A DNA stretch of 33,327 bases from Gammaproteobacteria bacterium (GCA_028870355.1 JAGWPU010000157.1:1-33327), one strand, 5' to 3'. Positions 15,399 through 25,850 are shown, counted from the stretch's first letter. Notes: generated by a model not told the origin, from the sequence alone. Numbers and translations: made by a program.

Positions 15399-15851
15399 AT
15401 GGCACGCGGAGTCAACAAGGTGATCCTGATCGGCAACCTCGGGGCGGATCCCGAGACCCGCTCGATGCCGAGCGGCATGACGGTCACGAACGTGCGGATC
15501 GCGACCAGCGAATCCTGGAAGGACAAGGCCACCGGCGCCCAGCAGGAGCGGACCGAGTGGCACAACATCGCGTTCTTCGGGCGACTCGCGGAGATCGCCG
15601 CCGAGTACCTGCGCAAGGGTTCGCAGGTGTTCGTCGAAGGGCGGTTGCGCACCCGCAAGTGGCAGGACAAGCAAGGGAACGATCGGTACACGACCGAGAT
15701 CGTCGCCGACAACATGCAGATGCTCGGTGGCCGCGGCGGCACGGGTCCGGGCGAGCGTGGGTCGGCGGGGGCGCCGCCGCGCGACGAGTACGATCAGACC
15801 CCGGCGCCGGCCACCGGGAAAGAGGACTTCGACGACGACATCCCGTTCTAG
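15399..15851 (+). CDS. ssb: single-stranded DNA-binding protein
   Basis: The 150-residue product has the OB-fold of bacterial SSB at about residues 3-110 ([86 protein letters not shown]). A Gly/Pro/Ala-rich linker and the acidic tip EDFDDDIPF follow; this tip recruits repair and replication partners. It coats ssDNA in replication, repair and recombination as a tetramer. The ATG at 15399 has GGAG six bases upstream; an in-frame ATG at 15360 adds 13 non-family residues and overlaps the -10 region. It is divergent from uvrA and convergent with def, 28 bases apart. Confidence 0.98.
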   Translation: MARGVNKVILIGNLGADPETRSMPSGMTVTNVRIATSESWKDKATGAQQERTEWHNIAFFGRLAEIAAEYLRKGSQVFVEGRLRTRKWQDKQGNDRYTTEIVADNMQMLGGRGGTGPGERGSAGAPPRDEYDQTPAPATGKEDFDDDIPF

Positions 15852-15879
15852 CGCCGCTCCGTTCGGTCGTCCGCGGGCG

Positions 15880-16413
15880 TCAATCGTCGGCGATGGCTTC
15901 CCCGGGAAACAGGGCGTCGGTGAATCCGAATCGGGTCAGATCGCGGATGCGGCGCGGGTAGAGGATGCCGTCGAGGTGATCGACCTCGTGCTGGACGACA
16001 CGCGCATGGAAGCCGTCGACCGTGCGATCGATCCGGGATCCGTCGGCGCCGAAGCCGACGTACCGGAGCCGACGATAGCGCGGGACGAGGCCGCGCAGAC
16101 CGGGGACCGACAGGCAGCCTTCCCAGCCATCCTCCTGCTCGTCGCCGATCGGGGTCAGCACCGGGTTGATCAGCACCGTCGCCGGCACGGATTCGGCGTC
16201 CCGGTAACGCGGGTTGCGGTCGACCGCGAAGACCACGACGCGCAGTCCGACGCCGATTTGCGGTGCGGCGAGACCGGCTCCGTCCTGGTGGTGCATCGTG
16301 TCCCACAGGTCGGCGACCAGCGCCTCGAGCGCCGGCGTGCCGAACGCCTCCACGGGCGCGGCGACCGTCAGGAGCCGAGGATCGCCCATTTTCAGAACGT
16401 CGCGAATCGCCAT
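15880..16413 (-). CDS. def: peptide deformylase
   Basis: The enzyme removes the formyl group from nascent proteins. The 177-residue product has the three diagnostic motifs in order: [11 protein letters not shown] (motif 1, about residue 46), [11 protein letters not shown] (motif 2, with the metal-binding Cys) and [12 protein letters not shown] (motif 3, HExxH with two metal-binding His and the catalytic Glu). Length is usual for type I enzymes. The N-terminus [14 protein letters not shown] is canonical, so the ATG at 16413 is secure, although no clear ribosome site precedes it. It is not adjacent to fmt, its usual partner, which is a small departure from the common def-fmt arrangement. It is divergent from miaB, 38 bases apart. 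Confidence 0.97.
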   Translation of the reverse strand: MAIRDVLKMGDPRLLTVAAPVEAFGTPALEALVADLWDTMHHQDGAGLAAPQIGVGLRVVVFAVDRNPRYRDAESVPATVLINPVLTPIGDEQEDGWEGCLSVPGLRGLVPRYRRLRYVGFGADGSRIDRTVDGFHARVVQHEVDHLDGILYPRRIRDLTRFGFTDALFPGEAIADD

Positions 16414-16451
16414 GGTTGCGGGTATCTTATCGACCTTTTCACGATGAGCCT

Positions 16452-17801
16452 ATGCCGGGACTCCTCTACATAAAGACGTTCGGTTGCCAGATGAACGAGT
16501 ACGACTCCGACAAGATGCGGGACGTGCTCCTGGCCGCCGAAGGCATGAGCCTCACCGATGATCCGGCCGCGGCGGACGTGCTGCTCATGAACACCTGTTC
16601 GGTCCGCGAAAAGGCGCAGGACAAGGTGTTCTCGCTGCTCGGCGAGTGGCGTCTGCTCAAGCAACAGCGACCCCAGGTCCTCATCGGGGTCGGCGGGTGC
16701 GTCGCGAGCCAGGAGGGCGAGGGGATCACCGCGCGTGCCCCGTTCGTCGACCTGGTGTTCGGGCCGCAGACGCTGCACCGGCTGCCCGAGATGATCCGTC
16801 GCGCGAAGCGCAGCGGCCGTTCCCAGGTCGACGTGAGCTTCCCCGAGATCGAGAAATTCGACCGATTGCCGGAACCGCGCGCCGAGCGGGCGACCGCATT
16901 CGTCTCGATCATGGAAGGATGCAGCAAGTACTGCAGCTTCTGCGTCGTTCCGTACACGCGGGGCGAGGAGATCAGTCGCCCGTTCGACTCGGTGCTCGCC
17001 GAGATCTCGCGGCTCGCGGCCCAGGGCGTCCGGGAGGTCACCTTGCTCGGGCAGAACGTGAATGCCTACCGCGGGGTCGCCGCGGATGGCGCCGGGACCG
17101 ATCTCGCGACCCTGATCCACTACGTCGCGGCGATCGGCGGGATCGAGCGGATCCGGTTCACGACGTCCCATCCGCTGGATTTCGACGACAGCCTGATCGA
17201 AGCGTACGCGAACGTGCCGAAGCTCACTCACGCATTGCACCTCCCGGTCCAGAGCGGCTCGGACCGGATCCTCGCGGCGATGAAACGCGGCCACACGGTG
17301 CTCGAATACAAGCACAAGCTCCGCAAGCTCCGTGCGGTTCGCCCCGACATCAGCATCTCCACGGACCTCATCGTCGGCTTTCCCGGGGAGACGGACGCGG
17401 ATTTCGAGGCGACGATGCAACTCGTCGTGGATGCGGGATTCGACCAGAGTTTCAGTTTCCTCTACAGCCGGCGCCCGGGGACGCCGGCGGCCGCGCTGCC
17501 GGACGAGGTGCCGGCCGAGGTCAAGCAGCGACGGTTGATTGCATTGCAGCAACGGCTGTCGGAGCAGGCGTACGCGATCTCGGCGCGCATGGTCGGCACC
17601 CGCCAGCGCGTGCTGGTCGAGCGCCCCTCCAAGCGGGATGCGCGGCAACTCGCGGGCCGCACCGACAACAACCGCTGGGTGAACTTCGATCCGCCGCCGG
17701 GTCGCGCGAGCGCGTTGATCGACCGCTTCGTCGACGTCGCGATCACCGAAGCGCTGCCGAACTCGCTCCGGGGGCGGCTCGTCGGGGAACCGACGCCGTG
17801 A
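16452..17801 (+). CDS. miaB: tRNA-2-methylthio-N6-dimethylallyladenosine synthase
   Basis: This radical SAM methylthiotransferase modifies A37 of tRNAs that read codons beginning with U. The 449-residue product begins [20 protein letters not shown]. Its N-terminal domain provides three cysteines for one 4Fe-4S cluster (FGCQMN at residue 12, [15 protein letters not shown]). The radical SAM motif is [17 protein letters not shown] with Cys157, Cys161 and Cys164. A C-terminal TRAM domain starts around residue 380 ([15 protein letters not shown]...). The frame is open upstream to 16263 but only the ATG at 16452 matches the family start; the ribosome site is weak. The next gene, phoH, overlaps by four bases (GTGA). 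Confidence 0.97.
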   Translation: MPGLLYIKTFGCQMNEYDSDKMRDVLLAAEGMSLTDDPAAADVLLMNTCSVREKAQDKVFSLLGEWRLLKQQRPQVLIGVGGCVASQEGEGITARAPFVDLVFGPQTLHRLPEMIRRAKRSGRSQVDVSFPEIEKFDRLPEPRAERATAFVSIMEGCSKYCSFCVVPYTRGEEISRPFDSVLAEISRLAAQGVREVTLLGQNVNAYRGVAADGAGTDLATLIHYVAAIGGIERIRFTTSHPLDFDDSLIEAYANVPKLTHALHLPVQSGSDRILAAMKRGHTVLEYKHKLRKLRAVRPDISISTDLIVGFPGETDADFEATMQLVVDAGFDQSFSFLYSRRPGTPAAALPDEVPAEVKQRRLIALQQRLSEQAYAISARMVGTRQRVLVERPSKRDARQLAGRTDNNRWVNFDPPPGRASALIDRFVDVAITEALPNSLRGRLVGEPTP

Positions 17802-18790
17802 GCGTCGCCCCGCCGATCCACGAGGTGATCCTCGAACCGTCGGACAACGTGCGGCTCGCCGAACTCTGCGGACCGCTGGACGCGCATCTGCACGAGATCG
17901 AGCGTCGCCTCGGCGTCGAGATCCGTCGTCGGGCCAACCGGTTCCAGATCGTCGCCGAGGAGCCGGTCGCGCGTCGCACCGAAGCGGTGCTGCGCTCCCT
18001 GTACGAGCGCTCGCACCGCGAGCCGATCGATCCGGAGCGCGTGCACCTGGCCCTGCAGGAAGTCGCGATGGGCGAGGCACAGGACCCCGGGGTCTCGGCC
18101 ACCGCGCCGGGGGAACTGAAAGTGCGCACCACGCGCGGCGCGGTGCGCGCCCGGGGGCGCAGCCAGCTCGACTACCTGCACAACGTGCGCACGCACGACC
18201 TGACCTTCGGGATCGGACCTGCGGGTACCGGCAAGACCTATCTCGCGGTCGCCTGCGCGGTCGAGGCGCTCCAGGACGAACGCGTCCGTCGGATCGTGCT
18301 CGTCCGCCCGGCGGTCGAGGCCGGTGAACGGCTGGGCTTCCTCCCGGGCGATCTGACCCAGAAGGTCGATCCGTACCTGCGCCCGATGTACGACGCGTTG
18401 TACGAGATGATGGGTTTCGAGCGGGTCGCGAAGCTGATCGAGCGCAACGTGATCGAAGTCGCCCCGCTCGCGTTCATGCGTGGGCGGAGCCTGAACGATT
18501 CGTTCGTGATCCTCGACGAGGGGCAGAACACCACCAACGAGCAAATGAAGATGTTCCTCACGCGGATCGGTTTCGGCTCGAAGGCCGTCGTGACCGGCGA
18601 CATCACCCAGACCGACCTGCCGACCGCGAAGCAGTCGGGCCTGCGGACCGTGATCGACATCCTGCGGGACGTGCCCGGGATCGCGTTCACGATGTTCAGT
18701 TCGCGCGACGTGGTTCGTCACCCGCTGGTACAGCGCATCGTCCAGGCCTATGAATCGAGTGCCTCGGCGCCGACTCCCGAGCCGCCGTGA
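17798..18790 (+). CDS. ybeZ: PhoH-family ATPase (YbeZ)
   Basis: The 330-residue product starts at GTG, overlapping the miaB stop. An N-terminal KH-like segment (about 12-75) is followed by a PhoH ATPase domain with Walker A GPAGTGKT at residues 140-147, [20 protein letters not shown], Walker [21 protein letters not shown], and the family signature [12 protein letters not shown]. In E. coli YbeZ acts with YbeY in rRNA processing and is a cytoplasmic NTPase or RNA helicase-like protein. Here ybeY follows with a 41-base overlap, so joint translation is likely. Regulation by phosphate, which the PhoH name implies, is not shown by the sequence. Confidence 0.95.
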   Translation: MSVAPPIHEVILEPSDNVRLAELCGPLDAHLHEIERRLGVEIRRRANRFQIVAEEPVARRTEAVLRSLYERSHREPIDPERVHLALQEVAMGEAQDPGVSATAPGELKVRTTRGAVRARGRSQLDYLHNVRTHDLTFGIGPAGTGKTYLAVACAVEALQDERVRRIVLVRPAVEAGERLGFLPGDLTQKVDPYLRPMYDALYEMMGFERVAKLIERNVIEVAPLAFMRGRSLNDSFVILDEGQNTTNEQMKMFLTRIGFGSKAVVTGDITQTDLPTAKQSGLRTVIDILRDVPGIAFTMFSSRDVVRHPLVQRIVQAYESSASAPTPEPP

Positions 18791-19241
18791 GCCCCCGCTC
18801 GCGCTCGCGCTGAGCGTCAGGGCACGCCGTCCCTGGGTTCCCGGCCGAGCGGACTTCGAGCGGTGGGTGGCCGCGGCGCTTCCCCCGTCGGGCCCGCCGG
18901 TCGATCTGTCGATCCACGTCGTCGGCAGCGTCGCGAGTCGCCGCTTGAACGAACGTTATCGTGGCAAGCCGAAACCGACCAACGTGCTGTCGTTCGCGGG
19001 GGCGGGCCGGACGCCCGAGGGCCGCTCGGATCTCGGCGAACTCGTGATCTGCGCGCCGCTCGTCGCACGCGAAGCGCAGGTTGGCGGCCGATCGATCCGG
19101 GCCCACTGGGCACACCTCACGGTGCACGGCGTCCTGCACCTGCGCGGATTCGATCACGAATGCGACCGCGACGCCCGCAAGATGATCGCAAGGGAAGTCC
19201 AAATTCTTGATCGAATTGGATTTTCCGATCCGTACCGCTGA
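18750..19241 (+). CDS. ybeY: endoribonuclease/rRNA maturation factor YbeY
   Basis: The 163-residue product contains the zinc motif H126-G-V-L-H130-L-R-G-F-D-H136 (H-x3-H-x5-H) typical of the UPF0054/YbeY family. It also has the upstream pattern LNERYRGKPKPTNVLSF, another hallmark, and DLGELVICAPLVAREA. YbeY takes part in 16S rRNA 3' end maturation and late 70S quality control. The ATG at 18750 lies within the end of ybeZ and adds a basic N-terminus ([15 protein letters not shown]) that is longer than usual. No in-frame alternative start with a good ribosome site was seen. The gene belongs to the miaB-ybeZ-ybeY-corC run. Confidence 0.95.
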   Translation: MNRVPRRRLPSRREPPLALALSVRARRPWVPGRADFERWVAAALPPSGPPVDLSIHVVGSVASRRLNERYRGKPKPTNVLSFAGAGRTPEGRSDLGELVICAPLVAREAQVGGRSIRAHWAHLTVHGVLHLRGFDHECDRDARKMIAREVQILDRIGFSDPYR

Positions 19242-19261
19242 TCGAGTATCCTGGTACCGCG

Positions 19262-20134
19262 ATGTCCGAGCAGTCACACGGCGGCACTGGTCGCTGGCTC
19301 AAACGAATCACCAAGTCGATGGCGGGCGAGCCCCGTGATCTCGCCGAGCTGACCGAGGAGCTGCGCGAAGCGAGCGATCGCGGCCTGTTCGACGGCGACG
19401 CGCTCGCGATGCTCGAGGGCGTGCTGTCGGTCGCCGACACCCAGGTCCGCGACATCATGGTCCCGCGTTCGCAGATCGTCTTCGTCGAGCACGACGAATC
19501 GCCCGAGCGCATCGTCGCGCACGTCGTGGAGTCCGGCCATTCGCGGTTTCCGGTGATCGGCGAGGACCGCGACGAAATCGTCGGGATCCTGCTCGCGAAA
19601 GACCTGTTGCGCCTGCAGATCGCGGGCGCGGAAGAGTTCGCGATCCGCGAATACATGCGCCCGGCCGTGTTCGTTCCGGAAAGCAAGCGGCTCAACGTGC
19701 TGCTGAAGGAATTCCGCCGCAGCCACAATCACATCGCGATCGTCGTCGACGAATACGGCGGTGTGTCCGGTCTCGTGACGATCGAAGACGTGATCGAACA
19801 GATCGTCGGGGAAATCGACGACGAGCACGACGTCGAGGACGATCAGCCGATCCGCCGGGAGGGCCCGCGGGAGTTCTCGGTGCGCGCATTGACGCCGATC
19901 GACGAGTTCAACCGCTACTTCGGCACGGGTCTTCCCGACGAGGATTTCGATACGATCGGGGGACTGCTGATGCAGCAGTTCGGACGATTGCCGCGTCGCG
20001 GAGAGAGCGTGCGGGTCGAGGGACTCGAGTTCCGGGTGCTGCGTGCGGACCGGCGTCGGATCGAGATGCTGCGCGTCGCGACCCCGACCGATCACGAACC
20101 CCCGCCGGAGGAGGATCGGGGCCTCTCCGGTTAG
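19262..20134 (+). CDS. corC: CorC/YbeX family CBS-domain protein
   Basis: The 290-residue cytoplasmic product has an N-terminal helical segment, two CBS domains (about 65-125 and 130-190, with [14 protein letters not shown] and the [20 protein letters not shown] signature plus [15 protein letters not shown]) and the CorC/HlyC C-terminal domain (about 205-285, with [20 protein letters not shown]). The family is linked to Mg2+/Co2+ efflux; in E. coli YbeX also influences ribosome metabolism. It lacks the DUF21 membrane domain, as is normal for stand-alone CorC. It lies 20 bases after ybeY. lnt, often the next gene in gammaproteobacteria, is missing; leuS follows directly. Confidence 0.93.
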   Translation: MSEQSHGGTGRWLKRITKSMAGEPRDLAELTEELREASDRGLFDGDALAMLEGVLSVADTQVRDIMVPRSQIVFVEHDESPERIVAHVVESGHSRFPVIGEDRDEIVGILLAKDLLRLQIAGAEEFAIREYMRPAVFVPESKRLNVLLKEFRRSHNHIAIVVDEYGGVSGLVTIEDVIEQIVGEIDDEHDVEDDQPIRREGPREFSVRALTPIDEFNRYFGTGLPDEDFDTIGGLLMQQFGRLPRRGESVRVEGLEFRVLRADRRRIEMLRVATPTDHEPPPEEDRGLSG

Positions 20135-20180
20135 GTCCGATCGCGGCTCGCGCCGATCTCGGGTATTCTCCCGGGCCATC

Positions 20181-22775
20181 ATGCAAGAACGATACGAACC
20201 GGCCACGATCGAGGCTGAAGCGCAGAAATACTGGGAAGAACGCGGCTGTTTCGCGGCGACCGAGGACCGCTCCCGCGAGAAGTACTACTGCCTGTCGATG
20301 TTCCCCTACCCGAGCGGCCGGTGCCACATGGGCCACGTCCGCAACTACACGATCGGCGACGTGCTCGCCCGCTTCATGCGGATGCAGGGGCGTAACGTAC
20401 TGCAGCCGATGGGCTGGGACGCGTTCGGCCTGCCCGCGGAGAACGCGGCGATCGCGAACGGCATGCCGCCCGCGAAGTGGACCGACGACAACATTGCGAC
20501 CATGCGGCGACAGCTCAAGTCGCTCGGCCTCGCAATCGACTGGAGGCGGGAGATCGCGACTTGCCGGCCGGATTATTACCGCTGGAACCAGTGGCTGTTC
20601 CTGCGGATGCTCGAGCGCGGAATCGCGTATCGCAAGACCGGTGTCGTGAACTGGGATCCGGTCGATCGCACCGTGCTCGCGAACGAACAGGTGATCGACG
20701 GGCGCGGCTGGCGCACCGGCGCGCTCGTCGAGAAGCGCGAGATCCCGATGTACTACCTCGCGATCACGCGGTACGCCGAGCCCTTGCTCGAGGCGCTCGC
20801 GCAGCTGCCGGGCTGGCCGGAACGCGTGCGCACGATGCAGGCGAACTGGATCGGGCGCAGCGAAGGCGTGAACGTCGGATTTCCCTATGAGATTGGGGAG
20901 ACACGCGGCGTTCTGCGCGTGTTCACGACCCGCGCTGACACCCTGATGGGCGTGACGTTCTGCGCGGTCGCGGCGGAGCATCCGCTCGCGGCGCTCGCGG
21001 CGAAGGACGATCCGGCGCTCGCGGCGTTCGTCGCGGAGTGCCAGCGCGGCCCGGCGATCGAGGCGGAGCTCGCGACGCAGGAAAAAAAGGGTATGCCGAC
21101 CGGATTCTCGGTTCGGCACCCCTTGAGCGGCGAGGCGATCCCGGTCTGGGTCGGCAATTACGTGCTGATGAGCTACGGTGAAGGCGCCGTGATGGGCGTG
21201 CCCGCGCACGACGAGCGGGATTTCGAGTTCGCGAAGAAATACGGCTTGCCGATCCGCCGGGTGATCGACGTCGACGGCCGTCCGTATTCGACGCAGGCCT
21301 GGGAGTCCTGGTACGCAGACCACGGCCGCTGCGTCGATTCCGGCCGTTACGACGGGATGCCGACCGCGGCCGCGGTGGCCGCGATCGCGGCGGATCTCGC
21401 GCGCGCGGGACTCGGAGAGCTGCGGACGATCTGGCGCCTGCGCGACTGGGGCATCTCGCGACAACGATATTGGGGTTGTCCGATCCCGATCATCCAGTGT
21501 GCGGACTGCGGCCCGGTGCCGGTACCCGACTCGGACCTGCCGGTGCTGCTCCCGGAGGAGCTCGTGCCGGATGGCAGCGGCAATCCGCTCGCGAAGCACG
21601 AGGCGTTCCTCGCATGCCGCTGCCCGCGTTGCGGTGCGCCCGCGCGCCGGGAAACCGACACGATGGACACGTTCGTGGACTCGTCGTGGTACTTCCTGCG
21701 CTACGCGTGCAACGACACCGCCGCGTCGATGGTCGACGCCCGGGTCGACTATTGGCTGCCGGTCGACCAGTACATCGGCGGGATCGAACATGCGATCCTG
21801 CACCTGCTGTACTCGCGGTTCTGGACGCGGGTGATGCACGATCTGGGACTGGTGTCCTTCCAGGAGCCGTTCACGAACCTGTTCACCCAGGGCATGGTGC
21901 TCAACGAGGTCTTCTACCGGAAGCCCGCGTCGGGGCGGATCGAGTATTTCAACCCGACGGACGTCGAGATCCGGATCGACCCCGACGACAAGCGGCGCAT
22001 CGCGACCCTGCGCTCGGACGGGGGCGAGGTGATCTCGGGCGGCGTCGTCACGATGTCGAAGTCGAAGAACAACGGCGTCGATCCGCAGGCGCTCGTGGAG
22101 GAATACGGCGCCGACACCGCGCGGCTGTTCACGATGTTCGCCGCGCCGCCGGAGCAGACGCTCGAATGGTCGGACGAAGGGGTGCAGGGCGCCTACCGCT
22201 TCCTCAAGCGCGTGTGGAAGGCCGTGTACGACCACGTCGACGCCGGGCCGGTCGCGCCGCTCGAGCGGGCGAGCCTGGAGGAGACGCAGCGCGCGATCCG
22301 GCGCCTGTCCCATCACACGCTCGCGAAGGTCGGTGACGACATCGGCCGCCGGCGCACGTTCAATACCGCGATCGCCGCGGTGATGGAGTTGATGAATGCG
22401 CTCGGACGGTTCGAGCCCCGCGGAGCGCAGGATCGGGCGGTGCTGCACGAGGGGCTCGAGATCGCGGTGCTGTGCCTGTCGCCGATCGTTCCGCACCTCG
22501 CGCACGCGCTGTGGCGTGAACTGGGTCACGATACCGCGATCGTCGACGAACGCTGGCCGGCGGTCGATGCCGCGGCGCTCGAGCAGTCGACGGTCGAGAT
22601 CGTCGTGCAAGTCAACGGGAAACTGCGCGGGCGGGTCGCCGTGCCGTCCGGCGCCGATGCCGATGCGGTGCGCGCGGCCGCGCTCGCGGATCCGGCGGTC
22701 CGCCGGTTCGTCGGCGACGGCGCGATCCGCAAGGTCGTCGTCGTGCCCGGAAAGCTCGTGAATGTGGTCGTCTGA
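20181..22775 (+). CDS. leuS: leucyl-tRNA synthetase
   Basis: The 864-residue class Ia synthetase charges tRNA-Leu. The HIGH motif appears as [11 protein letters not shown] at residues 42-52, followed by [15 protein letters not shown]. The CP1 editing domain, about residues 220-420, contains [20 protein letters not shown], the site that hydrolyses mischarged tRNA. The KMSKS equivalent is MSKSKNN at residues 625-631. The C-terminal anticodon-binding helices and the small ubiquitin-like domain ([19 protein letters not shown]) follow. Length is normal. The ATG at 20181 gives the family start [18 protein letters not shown]; the frame upstream is open to 20043 without homology. lptE begins inside its last codons. 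Confidence 0.99.
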   Translation: MQERYEPATIEAEAQKYWEERGCFAATEDRSREKYYCLSMFPYPSGRCHMGHVRNYTIGDVLARFMRMQGRNVLQPMGWDAFGLPAENAAIANGMPPAKWTDDNIATMRRQLKSLGLAIDWRREIATCRPDYYRWNQWLFLRMLERGIAYRKTGVVNWDPVDRTVLANEQVIDGRGWRTGALVEKREIPMYYLAITRYAEPLLEALAQLPGWPERVRTMQANWIGRSEGVNVGFPYEIGETRGVLRVFTTRADTLMGVTFCAVAAEHPLAALAAKDDPALAAFVAECQRGPAIEAELATQEKKGMPTGFSVRHPLSGEAIPVWVGNYVLMSYGEGAVMGVPAHDERDFEFAKKYGLPIRRVIDVDGRPYSTQAWESWYADHGRCVDSGRYDGMPTAAAVAAIAADLARAGLGELRTIWRLRDWGISRQRYWGCPIPIIQCADCGPVPVPDSDLPVLLPEELVPDGSGNPLAKHEAFLACRCPRCGAPARRETDTMDTFVDSSWYFLRYACNDTAASMVDARVDYWLPVDQYIGGIEHAILHLLYSRFWTRVMHDLGLVSFQEPFTNLFTQGMVLNEVFYRKPASGRIEYFNPTDVEIRIDPDDKRRIATLRSDGGEVISGGVVTMSKSKNNGVDPQALVEEYGADTARLFTMFAAPPEQTLEWSDEGVQGAYRFLKRVWKAVYDHVDAGPVAPLERASLEETQRAIRRLSHHTLAKVGDDIGRRRTFNTAIAAVMELMNALGRFEPRGAQDRAVLHEGLEIAVLCLSPIVPHLAHALWRELGHDTAIVDERWPAVDAAALEQSTVEIVVQVNGKLRGRVAVPSGADADAVRAAALADPAVRRFVGDGAIRKVVVVPGKLVNVVV

Positions 22776-23283
22776 CCGGTCGACCGTCGCTGGCCGGCCG
22801 GCATCGCGCTGGGCCGCGGTCGCGGTCGGCGCCGTGCTCGCCGCGGGATGCGGTTTTCGCCTCGCCGGGACCGCGCCGTTGCCCGCGTCGCTCGCACGAC
22901 CCCATCTGTCGTTCAGCGATCCGTACTCGGACTTCGCGCGTTTCTTCGGCCAGGAGTTGCGCGACGCCGGTGCGACGCTCCAGGCGAGCGATGCGAGCGC
23001 GACCGCGACGGTCGACGTGAGCCGCGACACGGTCGAGCAGCGCGTGCTGTCGGTGTCGGCACAGAACATCCCCACGGAATACCTGTTGATCTACACGGTC
23101 ACCTACTCCGTTCGGCACGCGGGCAAGGAGTTGCTCGCGCCACAGACGATCAGCCTGTCGCAGGACTACAGCTTCTCCGAGCAGGCGGTGCTCGCGAAGG
23201 AGCACGAAGCAGACCGCTTGCGGCGGCAGATGGCGCGGGAACTCGCGGCGATCGCGATGCGCCGCATCGCGAGCTTGAAATAA
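22762..23283 (+). CDS. lptE: LPS-assembly lipoprotein LptE
   Basis: The 173-residue product has a signal peptide ending in LAAGC (Cys30), a lipobox. LptE forms the plug inside the LptD barrel and is needed for lipopolysaccharide insertion at the outer membrane. The mature N-terminus [15 protein letters not shown] is the typical LptE/RlpB motif. The segment [20 protein letters not shown] and the later [20 protein letters not shown] and [20 protein letters not shown] fit the family; the C-terminal helix ([20 protein letters not shown]) is diagnostic. It overlaps leuS by 14 bases, the usual leuS-lptE arrangement. The expected next gene, holA, is not here. Confidence 0.93.
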   Translation: MWSSDRSTVAGRPASRWAAVAVGAVLAAGCGFRLAGTAPLPASLARPHLSFSDPYSDFARFFGQELRDAGATLQASDASATATVDVSRDTVEQRVLSVSAQNIPTEYLLIYTVTYSVRHAGKELLAPQTISLSQDYSFSEQAVLAKEHEADRLRRQMARELAAIAMRRIASLK

Positions 23284-23285
23284 GG

Positions 23286-23786
23286 ATGCCGACGGCCGGC
23301 GCCGGCGTGCGGTCGTTCGTCGAGGTCGACCCGGTCGACCTCGCGGTGCTGCTCGCGCGATACGGGCTGCAGCTCGAGCGGGTCGTGGTCGGCGAGCCGA
23401 TCCCCGGTTCCTACTGGGGGGACTCGGAGGCGGGACTCCTCGGCGATCGACTCTACGTCCGAGCCGATACGCCCGTTCATTCCCTGTTGCACGAGGCCTG
23501 TCACTACGTGTGCATGACGGCGGAGCGGCGGACCGGACTCGATACCGACGCGGGTGGGGATTTCGCCGAGGAGAACGCGGTCTGTTACCTGCAGATCGTG
23601 CTCGCGGACCAGGTTCCGGGATTCGGCCGCGATCGAATGCTCCGGGACATGGATGCGTGGGGATATACCTTCCGGCTCGGCAGCGCGGTCGCGTGGTTCA
23701 CGGAGGATGCGGCCGACGCCCGTCGGACGCTCCTCGACTGGGGGCTGCTCGAGCCCGGCGGTCGACCGACCTTCCGCTGCCGCTGA
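23286..23786 (+). CDS. conserved-looking hypothetical protein with an HExxH motif
   Basis: The 166-residue product starts three bases after lptE. It has no signal peptide or membrane segment. The central motif is LLHEACHYVCMT with H69-E70-A71-C72-H73, a zincin-type HExxH. It is followed by GGDFAEENAVCYLQIVLAD, where the Glu pair could provide a third ligand in a helix, as in gluzincin-like metalloproteins. Other notable segments are GEPIPGSYWGDSEAGLLGDR and DMDAWGYTFRLGSAVAWFTE. I do not recognise a named family. The composition and codon use match its neighbours, so it looks like a genuine long-resident gene. Peptidase activity is a hypothesis only. Confidence 0.75.
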   Translation: MPTAGAGVRSFVEVDPVDLAVLLARYGLQLERVVVGEPIPGSYWGDSEAGLLGDRLYVRADTPVHSLLHEACHYVCMTAERRTGLDTDAGGDFAEENAVCYLQIVLADQVPGFGRDRMLRDMDAWGYTFRLGSAVAWFTEDAADARRTLLDWGLLEPGGRPTFRCR

Positions 23787-23797
23787 GGAGCGCTTCG

Positions 23798-24703
23798 ATG
23801 CCGCGGTCGTCCTGGATCGAGCGGATCGCCGGCTTCGCCGAGGAGGCCGGGTCGCGCGCCGCGTTCGCGGCGGCGAACCTCCCGGCGGCCCTCGGCGCCT
23901 ACACGCGTCGCCGCGACGTGGCCTACGGCCCCGATCCGCGCCAGCGCGTGGACGTGTACGTGCCGGACGGGATGCCGTTGACGCCGCGCCCCGTGGTCGT
24001 GTTCTGGCACGGGGGCCGTTGGTCGCAGGGGGACAAGCGGGACTATCGTTTCGTCGGCGCCGCGCTCGCCGAGATCGGCTGCGTCGCGGTGCTGGCGAAC
24101 TATCGACTGTACCCGCAGGTCCGCATGGCCGGCTTCATGCAGGACGCGGCCCTCGCGGCGAGTTGGGCGGCTGAGTATGCGCGCGAGTTCCACGACCCGG
24201 GGCGACTCGTGCTGATGGGGCATTCGGCCGGCGCGATGCTCGCGGCGCTGGTCACGCTCGACACCCGGCATTTCGAAGCGGCGGGGCGGGAGGTTCCGCG
24301 GATCGCGGGCGTGATCGGGCTGTCCGGCCCGTACGATTTCCTGCCGCTGGTCGATGCGGACCTGCTCGAGATCTTCGGTCCCGAGGAGGCGCTGCCCGCG
24401 TCGCAGCCGATCCGCTTCGCCCGTCCCGGCGTCCCGCCGATGCTGCTCGTGCACGGTGCCGCCGACGAGACCGTCTGGCCGAAGAACTCGCGCAACCTCG
24501 CCGCCGCGCTCGGCGCGTGCGGCGCCGAGGTGACGTTGCGCCTGCTGCCGGGCCTGCGACACGCCGACACGGTCGCGGCGCTGAGCCTGCCGGCGCGCGG
24601 GCGCGCGCCGGTGCTGCGCGACGTCGATCGGTTCGTCCGCGGTCTCGGGGTGCCGGCCGGATACCGCGGACGCCAACCGGTACGCGCGGCCACCGAGCCT
24701 TGA
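23798..24703 (+). CDS. alpha/beta hydrolase, esterase/lipase type
   Basis: The 301-residue product begins after GAGGAG seven bases upstream of its ATG. It has an HGG oxyanion motif (VVVFWHGGRWSQGDKRD, His71), the nucleophile elbow GHSAG with Ser143, a likely acid Asp223 in VHGAADETVW and a likely catalytic His255 in LLPGLRHADTV. The overall order and GVIGLSGPYDFLPL segment place it with carboxylesterase-like BD-FAE or kynurenine-formamidase-like hydrolases. No signal peptide is seen, so it is probably cytoplasmic. Substrate is unknown; no tryptophan catabolism genes are near. It lies 11 bases downstream of the HExxH gene and is likely co-transcribed with it. The next gene is convergent. Confidence 0.88.
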   Translation: MPRSSWIERIAGFAEEAGSRAAFAAANLPAALGAYTRRRDVAYGPDPRQRVDVYVPDGMPLTPRPVVVFWHGGRWSQGDKRDYRFVGAALAEIGCVAVLANYRLYPQVRMAGFMQDAALAASWAAEYAREFHDPGRLVLMGHSAGAMLAALVTLDTRHFEAAGREVPRIAGVIGLSGPYDFLPLVDADLLEIFGPEEALPASQPIRFARPGVPPMLLVHGAADETVWPKNSRNLAAALGACGAEVTLRLLPGLRHADTVAALSLPARGRAPVLRDVDRFVRGLGVPAGYRGRQPVRAATEP

Positions 24704-24743
24704 GTCGCGCCGACCGTGCGCTGCGGCCCGGCCAGCCTCGCCG

Positions 24744-25850
24744 TCAGGCGCTGCGCGGCGGCTCCGCGGCACCGGCGACCGAATAGACGCGGCCGAACCG
24801 GTTGGCGAGGAACTTCGGCAACGCGATGTCCTCCTGCCGCACGAGTCCCGCCTGCGGCAGCTCGCCGGATGCCAGCAGGTCGAGCACGGTGCAGATGCCC
24901 GACGCGGTCGTCAGCTGGATCGCGCTGCGCACGCGCCCGCCGACCGGCGCTGCATAGATCCGGTTCGCGTAGGTCTCCTGGACCAACTGGCCGCCGCGCA
25001 GGCCGGTCACCGTGACGAACACGATCACGACGTCCTGCAGCGTCACCGGCAGCGCGCTCTCCAGGATCTCCTTCAGCAACTCGCGGCGGTCGCGCAGCCG
25101 CAGGTCGTTCAGCAGGACCTTCATCAGCGCGGCGTGACCGGGATAGCGGATCGTCCGGTAGTTGAGATTGCGCACCTTGCCGGCGAGCGTCTCGCACAGC
25201 GTGCCGAGGCCGCCGGAGGTGTTGAACGCCTCGTAGCGATCGCCGTCGAGCGAGAATTCCTCGAGTTCCTCGAGGGGCTGCGTCTCGCGGAGTTCGCCAT
25301 TCACGATCGCCTCGCACGGCTGGCAGTACTCGTTGATCACGCCGTCCGTGCTCCAGGTGAGGTTGTAGTTCAGCGCGTTCGACGGGAATTTCGGCAGTGC
25401 GCCGACCCGCATCCGCACGTCGTGCAACTCGTCGAACCGGGACGCGAGATCCGAGGCCACGATCGTGATGAACCCCGGCGCGAGGCCGCATTGCGGGATG
25501 AACGCCGTGCGAGCGCCATTCGCGAGCTGCTTGACCGCGCGGGTGCTCGTGACGTCCTCGGTCAGGTCGAGATAGTGCGCGCCGCCCGCCTTCGCGGCTT
25601 CGGCGATCGCCCGGGTCGCATGGAACGGTGCCGCGCTCAGCACCGCGAACTGTCCCGCGGTCGCGCGCCGCAGCCCCGCCGTGTCCTCGATGTCCACCGC
25701 GAGCTTGGTCACGGGCCGCGAGGTCTCGAGCCGCTCGAGCTGCGCGCTCGAGCGATCCACGATCGTGACCGCGTAATCGCCCGATCCGGCGAGGTTCTCG
25801 GCGATCATCGCGCCGATCTTGCCCGCGCCGATCACGACCACGTTCTTCAT
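24744..25850 (-). CDS. saccharopine dehydrogenase-like NAD(P)-dependent oxidoreductase
   Basis: The 368-residue product begins with a Rossmann motif, VVVIGAGKIGAMIAENLA, followed by VTIVDRSSAQLERLE, and contains the family segment SAAPFHATRAIAEAAKAGGA followed by HYLDLTEDV and CGLAPGF. The C-terminal half matches saccharopine dehydrogenase catalytic-domain relatives such as lysine 6-dehydrogenase (YNLTWSTDGVINEY, CQPCEAIVNGEL, DGDRYEAFNTSGGLGTLCET). It probably acts on a lysine-related or other amino acid, but lysine synthesis by the saccharopine route is not typical for proteobacteria. GGAGG stands four bases before the ATG. The divergent Lrp-type regulator suggests control by an amino acid. 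The frame upstream is open to 26075 but overlaps the regulator and is not used. Confidence 0.85.
   Translation of the reverse strand: MKNVVVIGAGKIGAMIAENLAGSGDYAVTIVDRSSAQLERLETSRPVTKLAVDIEDTAGLRRATAGQFAVLSAAPFHATRAIAEAAKAGGAHYLDLTEDVTSTRAVKQLANGARTAFIPQCGLAPGFITIVASDLASRFDELHDVRMRVGALPKFPSNALNYNLTWSTDGVINEYCQPCEAIVNGELRETQPLEELEEFSLDGDRYEAFNTSGGLGTLCETLAGKVRNLNYRTIRYPGHAALMKVLLNDLRLRDRRELLKEILESALPVTLQDVVIVFVTVTGLRGGQLVQETYANRIYAAPVGGRVRSAIQLTTASGICTVLDLLASGELPQAGLVRQEDIALPKFLANRFGRVYSVAGAAEPPRSA

Noticed and set aside
16263-16451. In-frame extension of miaB and of other genes in the same run
   Set aside because: It lies opposite def and has no homology to the MTTase domain; the family start is at 16452.
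19908-23075. 1055-codon open frame on the minus strand opposite corC, leuS and lptE
   Set aside because: It crosses three well-supported genes and shows only GC-skewed composition.
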